Shown here: piece after piece, positions 22,830 through 32,322 of the stretch
Layout: each line of letters starts with the position of its first letter
Position numbering within the stretch: the first letter of the stretch is position 1
Assembly: GCA_037176905.1 (NCBI GenBank)
Contig: JBBBWG010002948.1
Coordinates: 1-32,348, forward strand
From: Azolla pinnata
Lineage: Eukaryota > Streptophyta > Polypodiopsida > Salviniales > Salviniaceae
DNA: 32,348 nt
Reading direction: 5' to 3'
Program-made: the position numbers and the translations under genes
Notes under the pieces: model-generated
Seen by the model: the letters and a program-made list of their open reading frames with translations, nothing else
The model's database searches: none
What the model was told of the DNA's origin: nothing

Positions 22830-23447
22830 AAATGCATAACATACATAATACAAATGCATGGATACGTGCGCATGCACACATGCATACAACACATAGGCAC
22901 ACATGCATAAAAATGCATGCACACATACATTCATACATGCACGCACACATACATAAAATGCATGCTAACATGCACGCACACATACATACACACATCAGGT
23001 GCAAGCTCTTTGTGTGCTGTGTAGAGATGATGGGAGCTTCTCTTGCACAACAATACAACATATGGGCACACATGCATGCATGCACATACACATACATACA
23101 TGCTAGCATACTTGCACGCACACATACATGCACACACATCATACATCCATGCACACATCCATCATACATCCATGCACACGCACATCATACATCCATGCAC
23201 ACGCACATCATACATCCATGCACACACACATACATACACAAACCCACACATACATGCATACACAAGATACACACACATACACACAAATACATCCATGCAC
23301 ACATACATACATACACAAATGCACACATGCACACATACATACATACACAGATACACACAGATACACACAAATACATAGATACATACATACATGCATGCAC
23401 ACACACATACATACATCGATGCATGCATGCATGCATGCATACATAGA
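22830..23447. repeat. ACAT/ATGC/CACA-rich micro- and minisatellite array upstream of the NusG-like gene
   Basis: About 600 bases of alternating purine-pyrimidine text built from ACATACAT, GCATGCATGC and CACACA words. It includes a regular 23-bp minisatellite in which ATCATACATCCATGCACAC recurs at 23138, 23161, 23184 and 23207. A non-repetitive island at 22997-23048 interrupts it and resembles the start region of the downstream gene. Open frames on both strands, rich in His/Thr or Cys/Met/Val, are artefacts of the repeat. Alternating CA and GC steps of this kind can adopt Z-DNA. Confidence 0.9.
22997..23048 (+). repeat. Degenerate copy of the NusG-like gene start region
   Basis: It aligns without large gaps to 23448-23499, which includes the real start. 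Both have GCA(A/G)GCT, a TGTGTG(C)TG-like run, AGAGATGATG, then GAGCTTCT and TGCACA. The offset is 451 bases. The copy would encode MMGASLAQ against MMRASSAH in the gene, after which similarity ends. It is a duplicated fragment, not a second gene. Confidence 0.7.
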
Positions 23448-23477
23448 TCATCTGCAGGCTGTTCGTGTGTTGCAGAG

Positions 23478-26400
23478 ATGATGAGAGCTTCTTCTGCACA
23501 CTTCCATGGCTTCTTCTTCCCCATCTCTTCTTCTGCTTCTTCTTCTGCTTCTGCTTCTCCTTCCCCTGCAAATGCCAAGCGGCGGGTAGCTCCCCTTCGA
23601 GCTCTTGCCGAACTTTCTCCATCTCCATCTCCATCTCTATCGCTATCACCATCACCGCCGCCTTCTTCTTCTCCTTCTTCTCCCCTTGCCTCCGCCACAA
23701 GCTCAACCTCCTCCTCCACCTTATCTGCAAAGGAGCGGCGGAAACAGAAGAACGCACGGCGGGAGCAGAAGAAGGCAGAGGAAGGATCCTCATGGAAGGA
23801 GACCATCGATCAGACCTTGGCGGAGAAGAAGAAGGGAAAGGGGGGCTCAGGAAGGCCAGGGCTCCTCCAATACGAGCTGGATATGACGAGCAGGCTGACC
23901 AGCAGGGGGGTGCAATGGTGGATGGTCCTCGTTTCTGCCAGATTTGAGCTCGAGGTTTCGGAAGCCATAGCTCAATCTCTCAAGCTCGAGTTCCCGGAGA
24001 AGGAATTCCAGGTACCTGCCGCTCTGAGTTCATCATCTGCTCATTTCTTTCTTTTCCATCTCTATTTCCTTTTGTCTCTGTCTTTGCTTCGCTGCTGCTG
24101 CTGCTGCTGCTGTTGCCAGTACTACTTCATTTCCGTTTTTCTTTTCATAGTGTTGTGAATGCCCTTTCCAACTTGCTATGAATCACGCGCACATACAAAA
24201 ATGGACATGGAATCCTATAGTTAACTGATGACATAAATGTATGTAATGTTGTCCGTCTATCTAGACATTTGTGTAGGAAGTCATCTGTCTTGTTGGCCCT
24301 ACGTATACCTTGGTGATAAAGAACAAGACTCGTGACTTCGAATCGAACGCTTTTGATTGGTAGGTACCTAAGGTATACTGTATTAAACACTGTATAGAAA
24401 ATCTAAGAGTAAATCCTCACGAGTGACTACTCGAGAACTATTCAGAATGAAATATTGGAGATGTGAACTGTTTATTTTTATAGATCCTTTGAAGACAATA
24501 CGCATAGGATGCGTATGAAAAATATTAAGTACTCTACATTTCTTTCCTAAGTACTTAGAATAAGTGCTCTAAGCATAAAATATGTCAAATTTGTAGAATA
24601 CATTAAATCTTTCTTATATTTGCTTTGCGCTTAATAGCTAATTTACTCACTTTGGTTGATGTGAGCTCTCTCGCTCATACAATATTGCATAAGAAAAATC
24701 GTATAATGAAGGAGGAATGCAAAAAACGGTTCACTGAAGAAATTACTTCATATTAAATTAATTTTTCACACCAAATTTCTATCTTTATTTCAAATAAATA
24801 AAGTACTTGTAACATATGTAGTATGTGTGGGTCACAGTTGTAAAATATAGAACAAATCTAAATAATTTTGAGTATTCTGAAAGAGTATTTTATGCATAAA
24901 GTTTGTGTTCTTTAACGACTATGCTTTGAGTCAGCTTTCTTCTTAAAGGGAAAACATCTACTGGAAGGGAACCAAAAATGAATGAAAATGTCATGACATA
25001 CTTGAAACAGATTCTACTCGAAGGAGGACAAAGAATGAATGAAAAACTTACAATCAGTATGATCTGAGTGAAGAAATGCTAAGACCCGATAGTAGGCTCC
25101 TTTACAGTTTTCTATATCTTTCAAATACGTAGGGCCAATTGAAAGGTTGAGAAATATATTTTAGTTCAAATTTCACATGTTGGAAACATGTCTTCTTCGT
25201 TATTAACATAACTGTAATGCCCTTGTACAATTCCTTCTACAATTTTTTCTAAGTTATTTGTGACTATGTGCATTTCAGGTTCCAAAAGATTGCATGTGAT
25301 TATTTCTATTTATTTTCTTGACAAAAACTATAAGTCATGCATTCAAGATTGAACTGTTAAATGCATGAAAAGAATAATAGAGAATCAGGGTACTGGTTCC
25401 TTTGCAGTATCAACATAATTCTGGATGTCATACTATTCATGCTATGCATTATTTCTATGCTCTTGAACACGAATTCTCTTGATTGCACTCACTTGTTAAA
25501 CCTATCCCTGTCCATCCTTTTATATGCCAAGTGTTTTCTGCGACAGAATCAACTGTCTCCCAACATCTCATGGTTTCTAGCATTTTAATCTCGTATAAAA
25601 GGGATGTACAGAGAGAAACCACGAGATTTTAGGAGACTGCCTATAATATTGTTGATTCTGTCACAGATAGAACTCGGCATGTGTGTGTATGTACAGGCAT
25701 ATAGAATTGCTACAAATGTTCTGAATAGAACAATGATAATTGCAGTCTCCCCTAATCTCTCTTTCTAGCATTCTCATATAAAAAGAATGAACAGAAAGAA
25801 ACCACGAGATTTTGGGAGACTGCTTATAAAAACTGTTGATTCTGTTATTGATAAAACTCGGCATCTGTGGTGTGCGTGTACATGTATATAGCGCCGGTGC
25901 AAATGTTCTGAATAGAACAATAATAATTGCATCACTGCTCTATTTGATAATGGTATTATTGTGTAGGTTTATGTGCCAGTTGTTCCTTCGAAGCGGAAAA
26001 TGAAGGATGGCAGCTTTTCTACGTCTACAAAAGTTCTTCATTCAGGTTGCGTGTTCCTTCAAACTGTAATGTGTCGAAGAGTACATGATATTGTAAAAAA
26101 GGTGCCAAGGTGCAGGGGATTTTTCGGGAAAAAAGTTGGATACCTGTAAGCCTCTTGTCTGCCTTAAATGTTTTAGTACGTTTGAACTATCAGAAACAGG
26201 TTCAGCTTGGGCTATTTTTTGCATGCACTAACAATTTATTAATGTGACAGAATGTAAAGAAAGCGTACTTTTATCCGAATTTTTTTTCATGTAGAAAGAA
26301 CAGAGCAATGCTCAAATTGAAAAAAATGGATTGTAATAAAGAATATGGTTTGGAACATCCATTGAAAAACAAAAGCCATGAACACCATCTTAACTTTAGA

Positions 26401-27493
26401 GTGAGTGCTAATCTGTGTGGGGTAAAAACTAGCTAATATCTTTGAAGGTCACCAAGTTTGTCGATGTCTGTTATTTCCTGAAAATTCAATATTAGTATAA
26501 AGTCGGCAATAAGATCAACCTCTAGAGAAATTCAATACAGTGAAGTGTCACGGCTATCTTATTCCCAAGTCTGATGAACGGAATTCAATTCTTGATGGCC
26601 AAGGGGATAAGGGTTTAAGGCATTATATGCAAAACTAGGAAACAGGGAAATTATACAGGTTTTGCAGAGTTGGAATTAAAGCCAGAAGGAAAATCATTTG
26701 TAAGATGAGAAACTACAAGAAAACAGAAGAAATTGACTTGTGTCAATTTGTTGAAAGGAACAAACACAAATTAATTTGAGGCTGCAATTTGACATGTTCC
26801 TATAGTTTGCTCTGTGTTGAATGGCTCAACGACATATTGGTTTATACTTGATCTTATAAAGTTTTCCTATTCCAGCGAACAGGTCATAATGCCAACTCCA
26901 GTCCCTCCTGAGGATATGGATGGGATGTTTAAGAAAGTTAAAGAGGAAGAAGAGGACTTTGAGAGGTTAAAGCACATTGCGCAGCAAGAAAGGGAAATCA
27001 TGCGTGCTGCAAAAGAAGCCGAAGAAGCAAATCAATCACTGGCAGCAACCCAAGTGAATGAGACACCAGTTGCTGTCGCCACCATTGGATCAAAAGTACG
27101 GATTGTTAATGGACCTTACGTGAACTTTGATGGTTTGATCAGCGATTTAACTGATGATGGTAAAAAGGTATATTTCTTTAATCAATCTCTGTATCTGAAT
27201 TTTCACTCCTTAAAAATGAAGGGCGTATTCGAAGCATCATTAGCATTCTGTTTCTTCTGATGATTAGCAATGGGATGATGCTCCATTTTTTCACCCTAGG
27301 GCCTAATCTATATCATGCGAACAATTTAATGAATTTAATGCAATTTAAAATACTGTTTTCAGCGGGCGCTTGACAATTGTATGAAGAATCATTCGTCCTT
27401 ATATTGTATTTTTAGGTTCAAGTTTCCATTTCAGCATTTGGCAACCTTCAGAAGGTGTCTTTGACTTTAGAAGACGTGGAGCTTACATCATAG
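23478..27493 (+). CDS. PTAC13: Plastid NusG-like transcription factor (pTAC13-type), 4 exons, 360 aa
   Basis: Role by family: NusG proteins bind RNA polymerase and modulate elongation and pausing. The plant pTAC13 form belongs to the plastid transcriptionally active chromosome. Exons: 23478-24011, 25977 minus ten (25967)-26145, 26876-27167 and 27416-27493; introns are GT-AG and phases close (1083 nt). Residues 1-85 are Ser/Pro-rich, a plausible transit peptide partly encoded by TCT and CCATCT repeats. A basic stretch with KERRKQKNARREQKK follows. An NGN-like domain runs from about 146 (QWWMVLVSARFE) to 240, including FPEKEFQVYVPVV, SGCVFLQ and GFFGKKVG. A charged linker (KKVKEEEEDFERLKH) leads to a KOW motif from about 309 (GSKVRIVNGPYVNFDGLI). 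The upstream frame stays open into the satellite; the first of two adjacent ATGs after it was chosen. Residues differ noticeably from the flowering-plant pTAC13 I remember, so it may be a paralogue. Confidence 0.82.
24310..24360 (+). repeat. Possible SINE head (B-box-like)
   Basis: TTGGTGATAAAGAAC is followed by GACTTCGAATCGA (24333-24345), close to the RNA polymerase III B-box consensus GGTTCGANTCC. A weak A-box may precede it. No tail or target duplication was found, so this is a suggestion only. Confidence 0.25.
25524..25680. ncRNA. Foldback 1: imperfect stem-loop, microRNA-precursor- or MITE-like
   Basis: The left arm (25524-25577) and the right arm (25614-25680) are reverse complements with scattered mismatches. 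ATGCC...GACAGAATCAAC pairs with GTTGATTCTGTC...GGCAT. TCTCCC and TCTCATGGTTTCT pair with AGAAACCACGAGA and GGAGA. A 10-12-base asymmetric bulge lies in the right arm, and the loop is about 36 bases. Arm length, mismatch level and position in an intron fit a plant pri-miRNA. A MITE would also give this shape. Confidence 0.45.
25742..25823. ncRNA. Foldback 2: tandem relative of foldback 1
   Basis: GCAGTCTCCC...TCTCTCTTTCT on the left pairs with AGAAACCACGAGATTTTGGG and AGACTGC on the right, giving a core stem of about 25 base pairs with a loop near 30 bases. The right arm (25797-25823) is identical at 26 of 27 positions to 25614-25640 in foldback 1, while the loops and left arms differ much more. 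Both belong to a tandem duplication with a period of about 185 bases (about 25565-25935). Confidence 0.45.
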
Positions 27494-28119
27494 ACAAATG
27501 CAGCCAATCTTTTGGGAGAATACTTGAGGCGAGTTGGGATAAATAAAAGGATTTTGTAGATTATGTGGGCATAGAATGACAAAACATTCAAAATCAAATG
27601 ATTTTGCTTTGGTATTTGCGATCATGAAATCCTAAATTCTTCTTCTGAGATTACACTAAAGCATAACCAAGGTATCCACATCTGATGTTCCAGATTTGGA
27701 TGCAAGGTCTACAACATAAAGCCCAGCTATCTCTGGCTTTGGTTGAACAGAGTACTACAGTTCTAGCGACCAGGAAGCTCATGCCGACTATTGTAATCCA
27801 CAGCGTGGTGGTTATTTGAATAATAATTAACTTTGTTAATTAAGAACTTCCGCAAGCTTTAGGACTCTTCAGTACATTTTCTGTGCAGAAAATCTTTACA
27901 AGGCCATCTTTTCAATTTTATGTGTAAACAGTGGGTACTTGAATATGTAATAAGAAGCTATATTTTGAGAATGAACTACAAATAGAATCAGCTCTGAATA
28001 GTGCGATTTGTTCCACAGCAATGAAAAATTAAAGGCTATGGCTCTCAATGAGGCTCTGCACTAATATGGAAGTATTATCTATTTACCAACAGTGGCGGCC
28101 GAATTGTTAACATATTGCC
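27494..28119. other. Convergent spacer between the NusG-like and GAPN genes
   Basis: About 626 bases lie between the two stop codons and contain both 3' untranslated regions. An AATAAA at 27542-27547, 49 bases after the NusG-like stop, is a good candidate polyadenylation signal for that gene. No clear AATAAA was found on the GAPN strand. No gene is visible. Confidence 0.6.
27542..27547 (+). terminator. Candidate polyadenylation signal of the NusG-like gene
   Basis: A canonical AATAAA lies 49 bases downstream of the TAG and is followed by T/G-rich sequence (ATTTTGTAG, TATGTGGG). Confidence 0.45.
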
Positions 28120-31100
28120 TTAACCCATGGTGTAGGACGGTACAGGTAAGTTGATGACTGTGGTTTTGACCTTGGTCATCATGTTGATACTGTTGGTGAT
28201 CCCTTGTGATCCAATACCACTATCTCTTAGTCCCTGCACAGACAAACAAAAACCCAAGGTACAAAAATGGTGCTGATTATATGTCGCAATTGCCGACTTA
28301 TCATCATCACGATCGAGATTTGGAAACCAACAAACAAGAGAACTGGCTCACCTATCGGATCATGAAGGAAAACGACAATCATAACTGACAATCCGCAGTT
28401 ATGAACTTAATGCGCAGATAAATGCTAGTTCTCAAATACAGCTTTCATTGAGATGGGGGTTATTTTTTTCTACCTGGAATGGGAAGTGATCGGGCCCACG
28501 TGCTGGGGCTGAATTAACTTGAACTGTGCCAGTTTCCAAAGCATCACTTATTATCATGGCTCTGTTGATATTGCTTGTGAAAACACATCCCTGTACATAA
28601 ATAAATGCAAGGTGGATCATTGCATCGAGGTCGAGATCTCCGAGATGGTAAGCGAGAACTTCCACGAGAGAGGATCGAGTTTCATTGGAGGAGAGGGAAC
28701 CTGTAAGCCGTATCTACTCGAATTGCAGTGCTTCACACCTTCTTCGATGCTTTTGATACGGATGAGAGGTACAACGGGACCAAACGGCTCCTCCCATGCA
28801 ATGCGCATGTCACTCGTCACTTCATCGATCAGAATGGGCCATATGAGATTCCCTTCTCTCTTATACTCCTGAAAAGAGGAAGATAGAGCGTTCAGCAAGC
28901 ACCGCATCTCCCATTGCAAGCTTTGTAGACTAAGTAGCAATGCACAACAGGATTCTAGCTTTGGCATGGGAAAGACTTGCTTCACAAGGCATTCTCTTCA
29001 AGGACCTGGCAAAACTTAGCTCCTTTTTGTTGGGCATCTACAACGAGTCCTTCAACGAAGTTTGCCGAGGCTTCATTGATGACCGGCGTGATATCTGAGT
29101 CTGCCTCCGGGGGACCAACTGTAAGTTTGCTAACTTTGTCATTCACCTTCTCAGCTAATTTGTCTGCAATGGACTCCATAGCCAGCACAACTTTCACTGC
29201 TGTGCATCTCTGTCCACTATTACAGACTTCATGATGTAAGGTTCTATCCACTTTTTACCCAACTATATATACAGGTATCATCCAGAAAAAGATCAAGGAT
29301 TGAATATCTGAGAGAAAGAAGTATATCAGTTGGCCTTGTTTGTGTAAAGGAAAACCTGTAAGAGAATCCTCCTTTAACGATGTTGGCTGCAGCAAGATCA
29401 AGATCTGCATCATCCAAGACAATGCATGCATCCTTACCACCAAGCTCCATCTGCAATGGAATCATGGCAGCCTTTTTCGAGATAGAAATGCCTGCGTCTC
29501 CACCTGTAAAACTGAAATAAAAAGCATAGGAGGCATGAGAAAATACTAGATTTGAAGGTTTTTACAGAGACATTTGGGGAAATGCATTGCCTTTTATTCT
29601 ACTTTTCCTCCACAGATTCTACATTTTTTCATTTACATTTTTCAAGACTTTGGTGTTTGTTTGATTTTTTTCATTTACCTTTATCAAGGCTTCGATATCT
29701 TTCTATTTTTCTATTTCCTAGTAGTCACTAGATGATGCAGATGTTTTTACTGTTTATATTTCAAGTGACCTGATACAGTTGATTGCCGGATGAGTTGTGA
29801 GGAAATCTCCTAGCTCCGAGGACTTAACAGTTATAGCAGAGAGTAAGCCACTTGGAAATCCGGCCAGATGAAAGCAATGCATCATATGCAAAGCAGCTAC
29901 GGCTCCCTGAATATCGAGCAAGATAAAGAAGGAAGATCCAACTACTCTGAAACCAGACCTTTGAAGAGAAATCAAGAATGGAAACTTTTTTCGTGAGAAT
30001 TCGAAATTCTTATCAATGATGATAGAAAAAAAAGTTCTATGACCTGAGTTGGGGGCTTCAATACAACAGCATTTCCGGCGATCAATGCAGGTGCAATCTT
30101 TGAAACAGCAAGATTTATGGGGTAGTTGAAGGGCGGTATTGCGAGGACCACGCCTAAGGGTATCTTTTGAAAACACAGAAATACGGTCTCTCTTATTTAA
30201 ACTAGCTTTTGAGAAAACAGAGCAGCTGAACAACTTGTGATTAGCTTTTCCAAAGAAAAATGTCGTTACTTTGGAAGAGAGGCAAAGCTTGTTCCTGTCG
30301 TTTCCTTGAAAGCTATCTGAAACCAGAAACTTCCCTTCAGAAAGGATTCTAATACCTTCTTCGGCAGTGTAATCTATGATATCTGCTGACCTAGTCACCT
30401 TCAGCATAGAATAGTTTAAAACTAAAATAGAGGTTAGCTTACTTCCCATGACTATTTCGGAATTCGGGGTTCAAACATGTTATCTGGTGTCAAAATTCAG
30501 TGACTTATCATCATTACATTGATTTGCCGGCGCAAAAACAAATCGGGTTTCATGGTATGCTCATATAAATCAACAGGGATGTGAATCAACTGAAGCTCAT
30601 AATTTGTAGCTTCACAAATGTTTTCTTTTTTGTATGCCTCTATGCGAATATGTGCGCATATTGATAGCGTTAATATACGCACATATAAGGATCAAAGGAC
30701 TCATACGAGGGAGCAACTTCTTACACATACCTCAGCGATAGAATCCTTTGCAGGTTTAGCTACTTCTTTGATCAAGCATTCCGCCATGGCATCTTTATGT
30801 TGCCGGAGGAGGTTGGCAACTTTGTGGAGTATTTCAGCACGTTTCCAAAGGGGCACTCTGGCCCAGATCCTCTGGGCTGGCTTCGCACCTTCGAGAACAC
30901 GTTCCACCTCCTCTTTCGTGCAAGCTTTCCAAAACCAACCATCGAAACAATAAGACAATGGTTTTCAGAAGAACCATCAAAACAATAAGACAATGGTTTT
31001 CAGAAGAACCATCGAAACAATAAGACAATGATTTTCAGAAGAACCATTGAAACAATAAGACATGGTCTTCAGAAGAGCTGGTAAACCTTTCGAGCCGCTG

Positions 31101-31895
31101 GTCTGAGAACATCATATGTGCATGCACATACACACATGCATACTCTGCATGCATCATGCATGTTCTGACATACATACATACAGACCGACACATAGACACG
31201 TGCGTACGAACATGAATGCATGTATACGTGCACAAAAGTACTCATACCTACCAACATACATGAATCCAATACATACATATGTACATCTACGCATGCACAC
31301 ATATTCGTTCATACGTACATGCATAGAGATTCATAGATATTCATACATGCCTGCACATACACACCCATAAATATGCATTAGCAACCAAGATACATGCATC
31401 CATGCATGCATACATATTCATAGATAAATACATCCGTGCAAGCATACATATTCATAGGTAAATACACCCATGCATGCACACATATTCATAGGTAAATACA
31501 CCCATGCATGCACACATTCGTTCATACATACATGCATAGAGATTCATAGATATTCATAGATATACATACACATGCATACATATATATGCACACCTACCAA
31601 AACACATGCATCCATGCATGCACACATATTCATGCATACGTGCATGCACACGTGCGCACATATATTCAGACCGCTCAGGTCAAATAGACGCTTTGGACAA
31701 GAAGAAGAAGAAGAAGAAGAAGAAGAAGAAGAAGAAGAATGTACCTGTGATTTTGAACTGTGGCTTGCCGGTGGTAGGGTTGAGGACAGGGATAGAGTGG
31801 GCAGACGAAGATTTCTTCCACTGCCCATCGCCATAGTAGCTGAATGTAGCGCTGTCCACGTCCAGAACATCGGAAAAAACTCCCTGGCCAGCCAT
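28120..31895 (-). CDS. GAPN: Non-phosphorylating NADP-dependent glyceraldehyde-3-phosphate dehydrogenase (ALDH11), 10 exons, 498 aa
   Basis: Oxidises glyceraldehyde-3-phosphate directly to 3-phosphoglycerate, making NADPH in the cytosol; an aldehyde dehydrogenase, not the phosphorylating GAPDH. Exons in gene order: 31895-31745, 30924-30731, 30398-30270, 30163-30044, 29906-29770, 29511-29356, 29216-29006, 28868-28701, 28590-28474, 28233-28120. Introns are GT-AG and phases close (1497 nt). Length is close to the roughly 496 aa usual for plants, and the ends fit (MAGQGVF at the start, PSYTMG at the end). Catalytic residues are present: Asn171 in PPFNYP, Glu266 in [10 protein letters not shown], Cys300 in SGQRC. 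EEPFGPV and [13 protein letters not shown] are also as in the family. No transit peptide is seen, matching a cytosolic enzyme. Several exon 1-3 residues ([20 protein letters not shown]) differ from the common flowering-plant form, so this could be a divergent paralogue. I see no break. Confidence 0.93.
30937..31080. repeat. 35-bp tandem repeat next to the GAPN exon 2 acceptor
   Basis: AACAATAAGA recurs at 30946, 30981, 31016 and 31051, exactly 35 bases apart. Units are nearly identical (GAACCATC, AACAATAAGACAATGG, TTTTCAGAA). On the gene strand the array fills the 3' end of intron 1 and stops about 13 bases before the acceptor at 30925. Confidence 0.92.
31110..31676. repeat. ACAT/ATGC-rich microsatellite array inside GAPN intron 1
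   Basis: About 570 bases of ACATACAT, CATGCATGCAC and TATTCATAGATA words, similar in composition to the array at 22830-23447. A longer unit (CATATTCATAGGTAAATACA with CCCATGCATGCACA) is repeated at about 31420-31515. The open frames across it are low-complexity and not considered coding. Confidence 0.85.
31699..31739. repeat. (GAA)n run directly beside the GAPN exon 1 donor
   Basis: About 13 GAA copies end a few bases from the splice donor. On the gene strand the intron therefore begins GTACATTC and runs straight into (TTC)n. Confidence 0.9.
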
Positions 31896-32067
31896 ACACG
31901 CAAAGAGCTATGCTTGGGATCTGCTCTACAATCTTGGGATCTGCTCTACAATCTATGCATGCACAGAGACGTGGGAGGCACCAGAGACAGAGTATGTCGA
32001 TTCATGGCCAGAAAATGGAAGAGGAAACTGATGGATTTTACACATCGCACATTCATGAAATTCTCTT
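31896..32067 (-). promoter_or_regulatory. GAPN 5' flank / leader
   Basis: A 20-bp exact direct duplication (CTTGGGATCTGCTCTACAAT at 31913-31932 and 31933-31952) lies 18-57 bases upstream of the start codon. No convincing TATA box was seen on the gene strand before the 25-bp minisatellite begins. The transcription start is unknown. Confidence 0.4.
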
Positions 32068-32322
32068 TGTGGGCATCTTCTTGCAGACATTTTGTGGGCA
32101 TATTTTTGGAGACAATTTGTGGGCATATTTCCTGCAATTTGTGGGCATATTTTTGGACACAATTTGTGGGCATATGTTTGGAGACATTTTGTGGGCATAT
32201 TTCTGCATATAATTTGTGGGCATATTTTTGGAGACAATTTGTGGGCATATGTTTGGAGACATTTTGTGGGCAGACATTTTGTGGGCATATTTTTATAGAC
32301 ATTTTGTGAGCATATTTTTAGT
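32060..32322. repeat. 25-bp minisatellite upstream of GAPN, eleven units
   Basis: TGTGGGCA (one TGTGAGCA) recurs at 32068, 32093, 32118, 32140, 32165, 32190, 32215, 32240, 32265, 32280 and 32305. Spacing is 25 bases except for one 22 and one 15. The unit is essentially GACAATTTGTGGGCATATTT plus TTGGA. It lies 170-430 bases upstream of the GAPN start codon, so in the promoter or leader. Two higher-order variants alternate (ATATTTTTGG and ATATGTTTGG). Confidence 0.93.

Larger units (their letters stand above)
24012..25966. other. Intron 1 of the NusG-like gene
   Basis: It begins with the donor GTACCT and ends TTGTGTAG. It holds a (CTG)n run near 24091-24116 (about seven copies), a possible tRNA-like B-box (24334-24345), AT-rich sequence without visible genes, and the foldback pair at 25524-25935. 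Confidence 0.7.

Noticed and set aside
22832..23446. Long open frames on both strands (about 200 codons) rich in His/Thr/Ile or Cys/Met/Val
   Set aside because: They are translations of the ACAT/ATGC satellite. Many frames are open at once because the repeat lacks stop words.
31116..31370. Open frame rich in His, Thr, Tyr and Ile within GAPN intron 1
   Set aside because: Low-complexity microsatellite translation, antisense to a well-supported intron.
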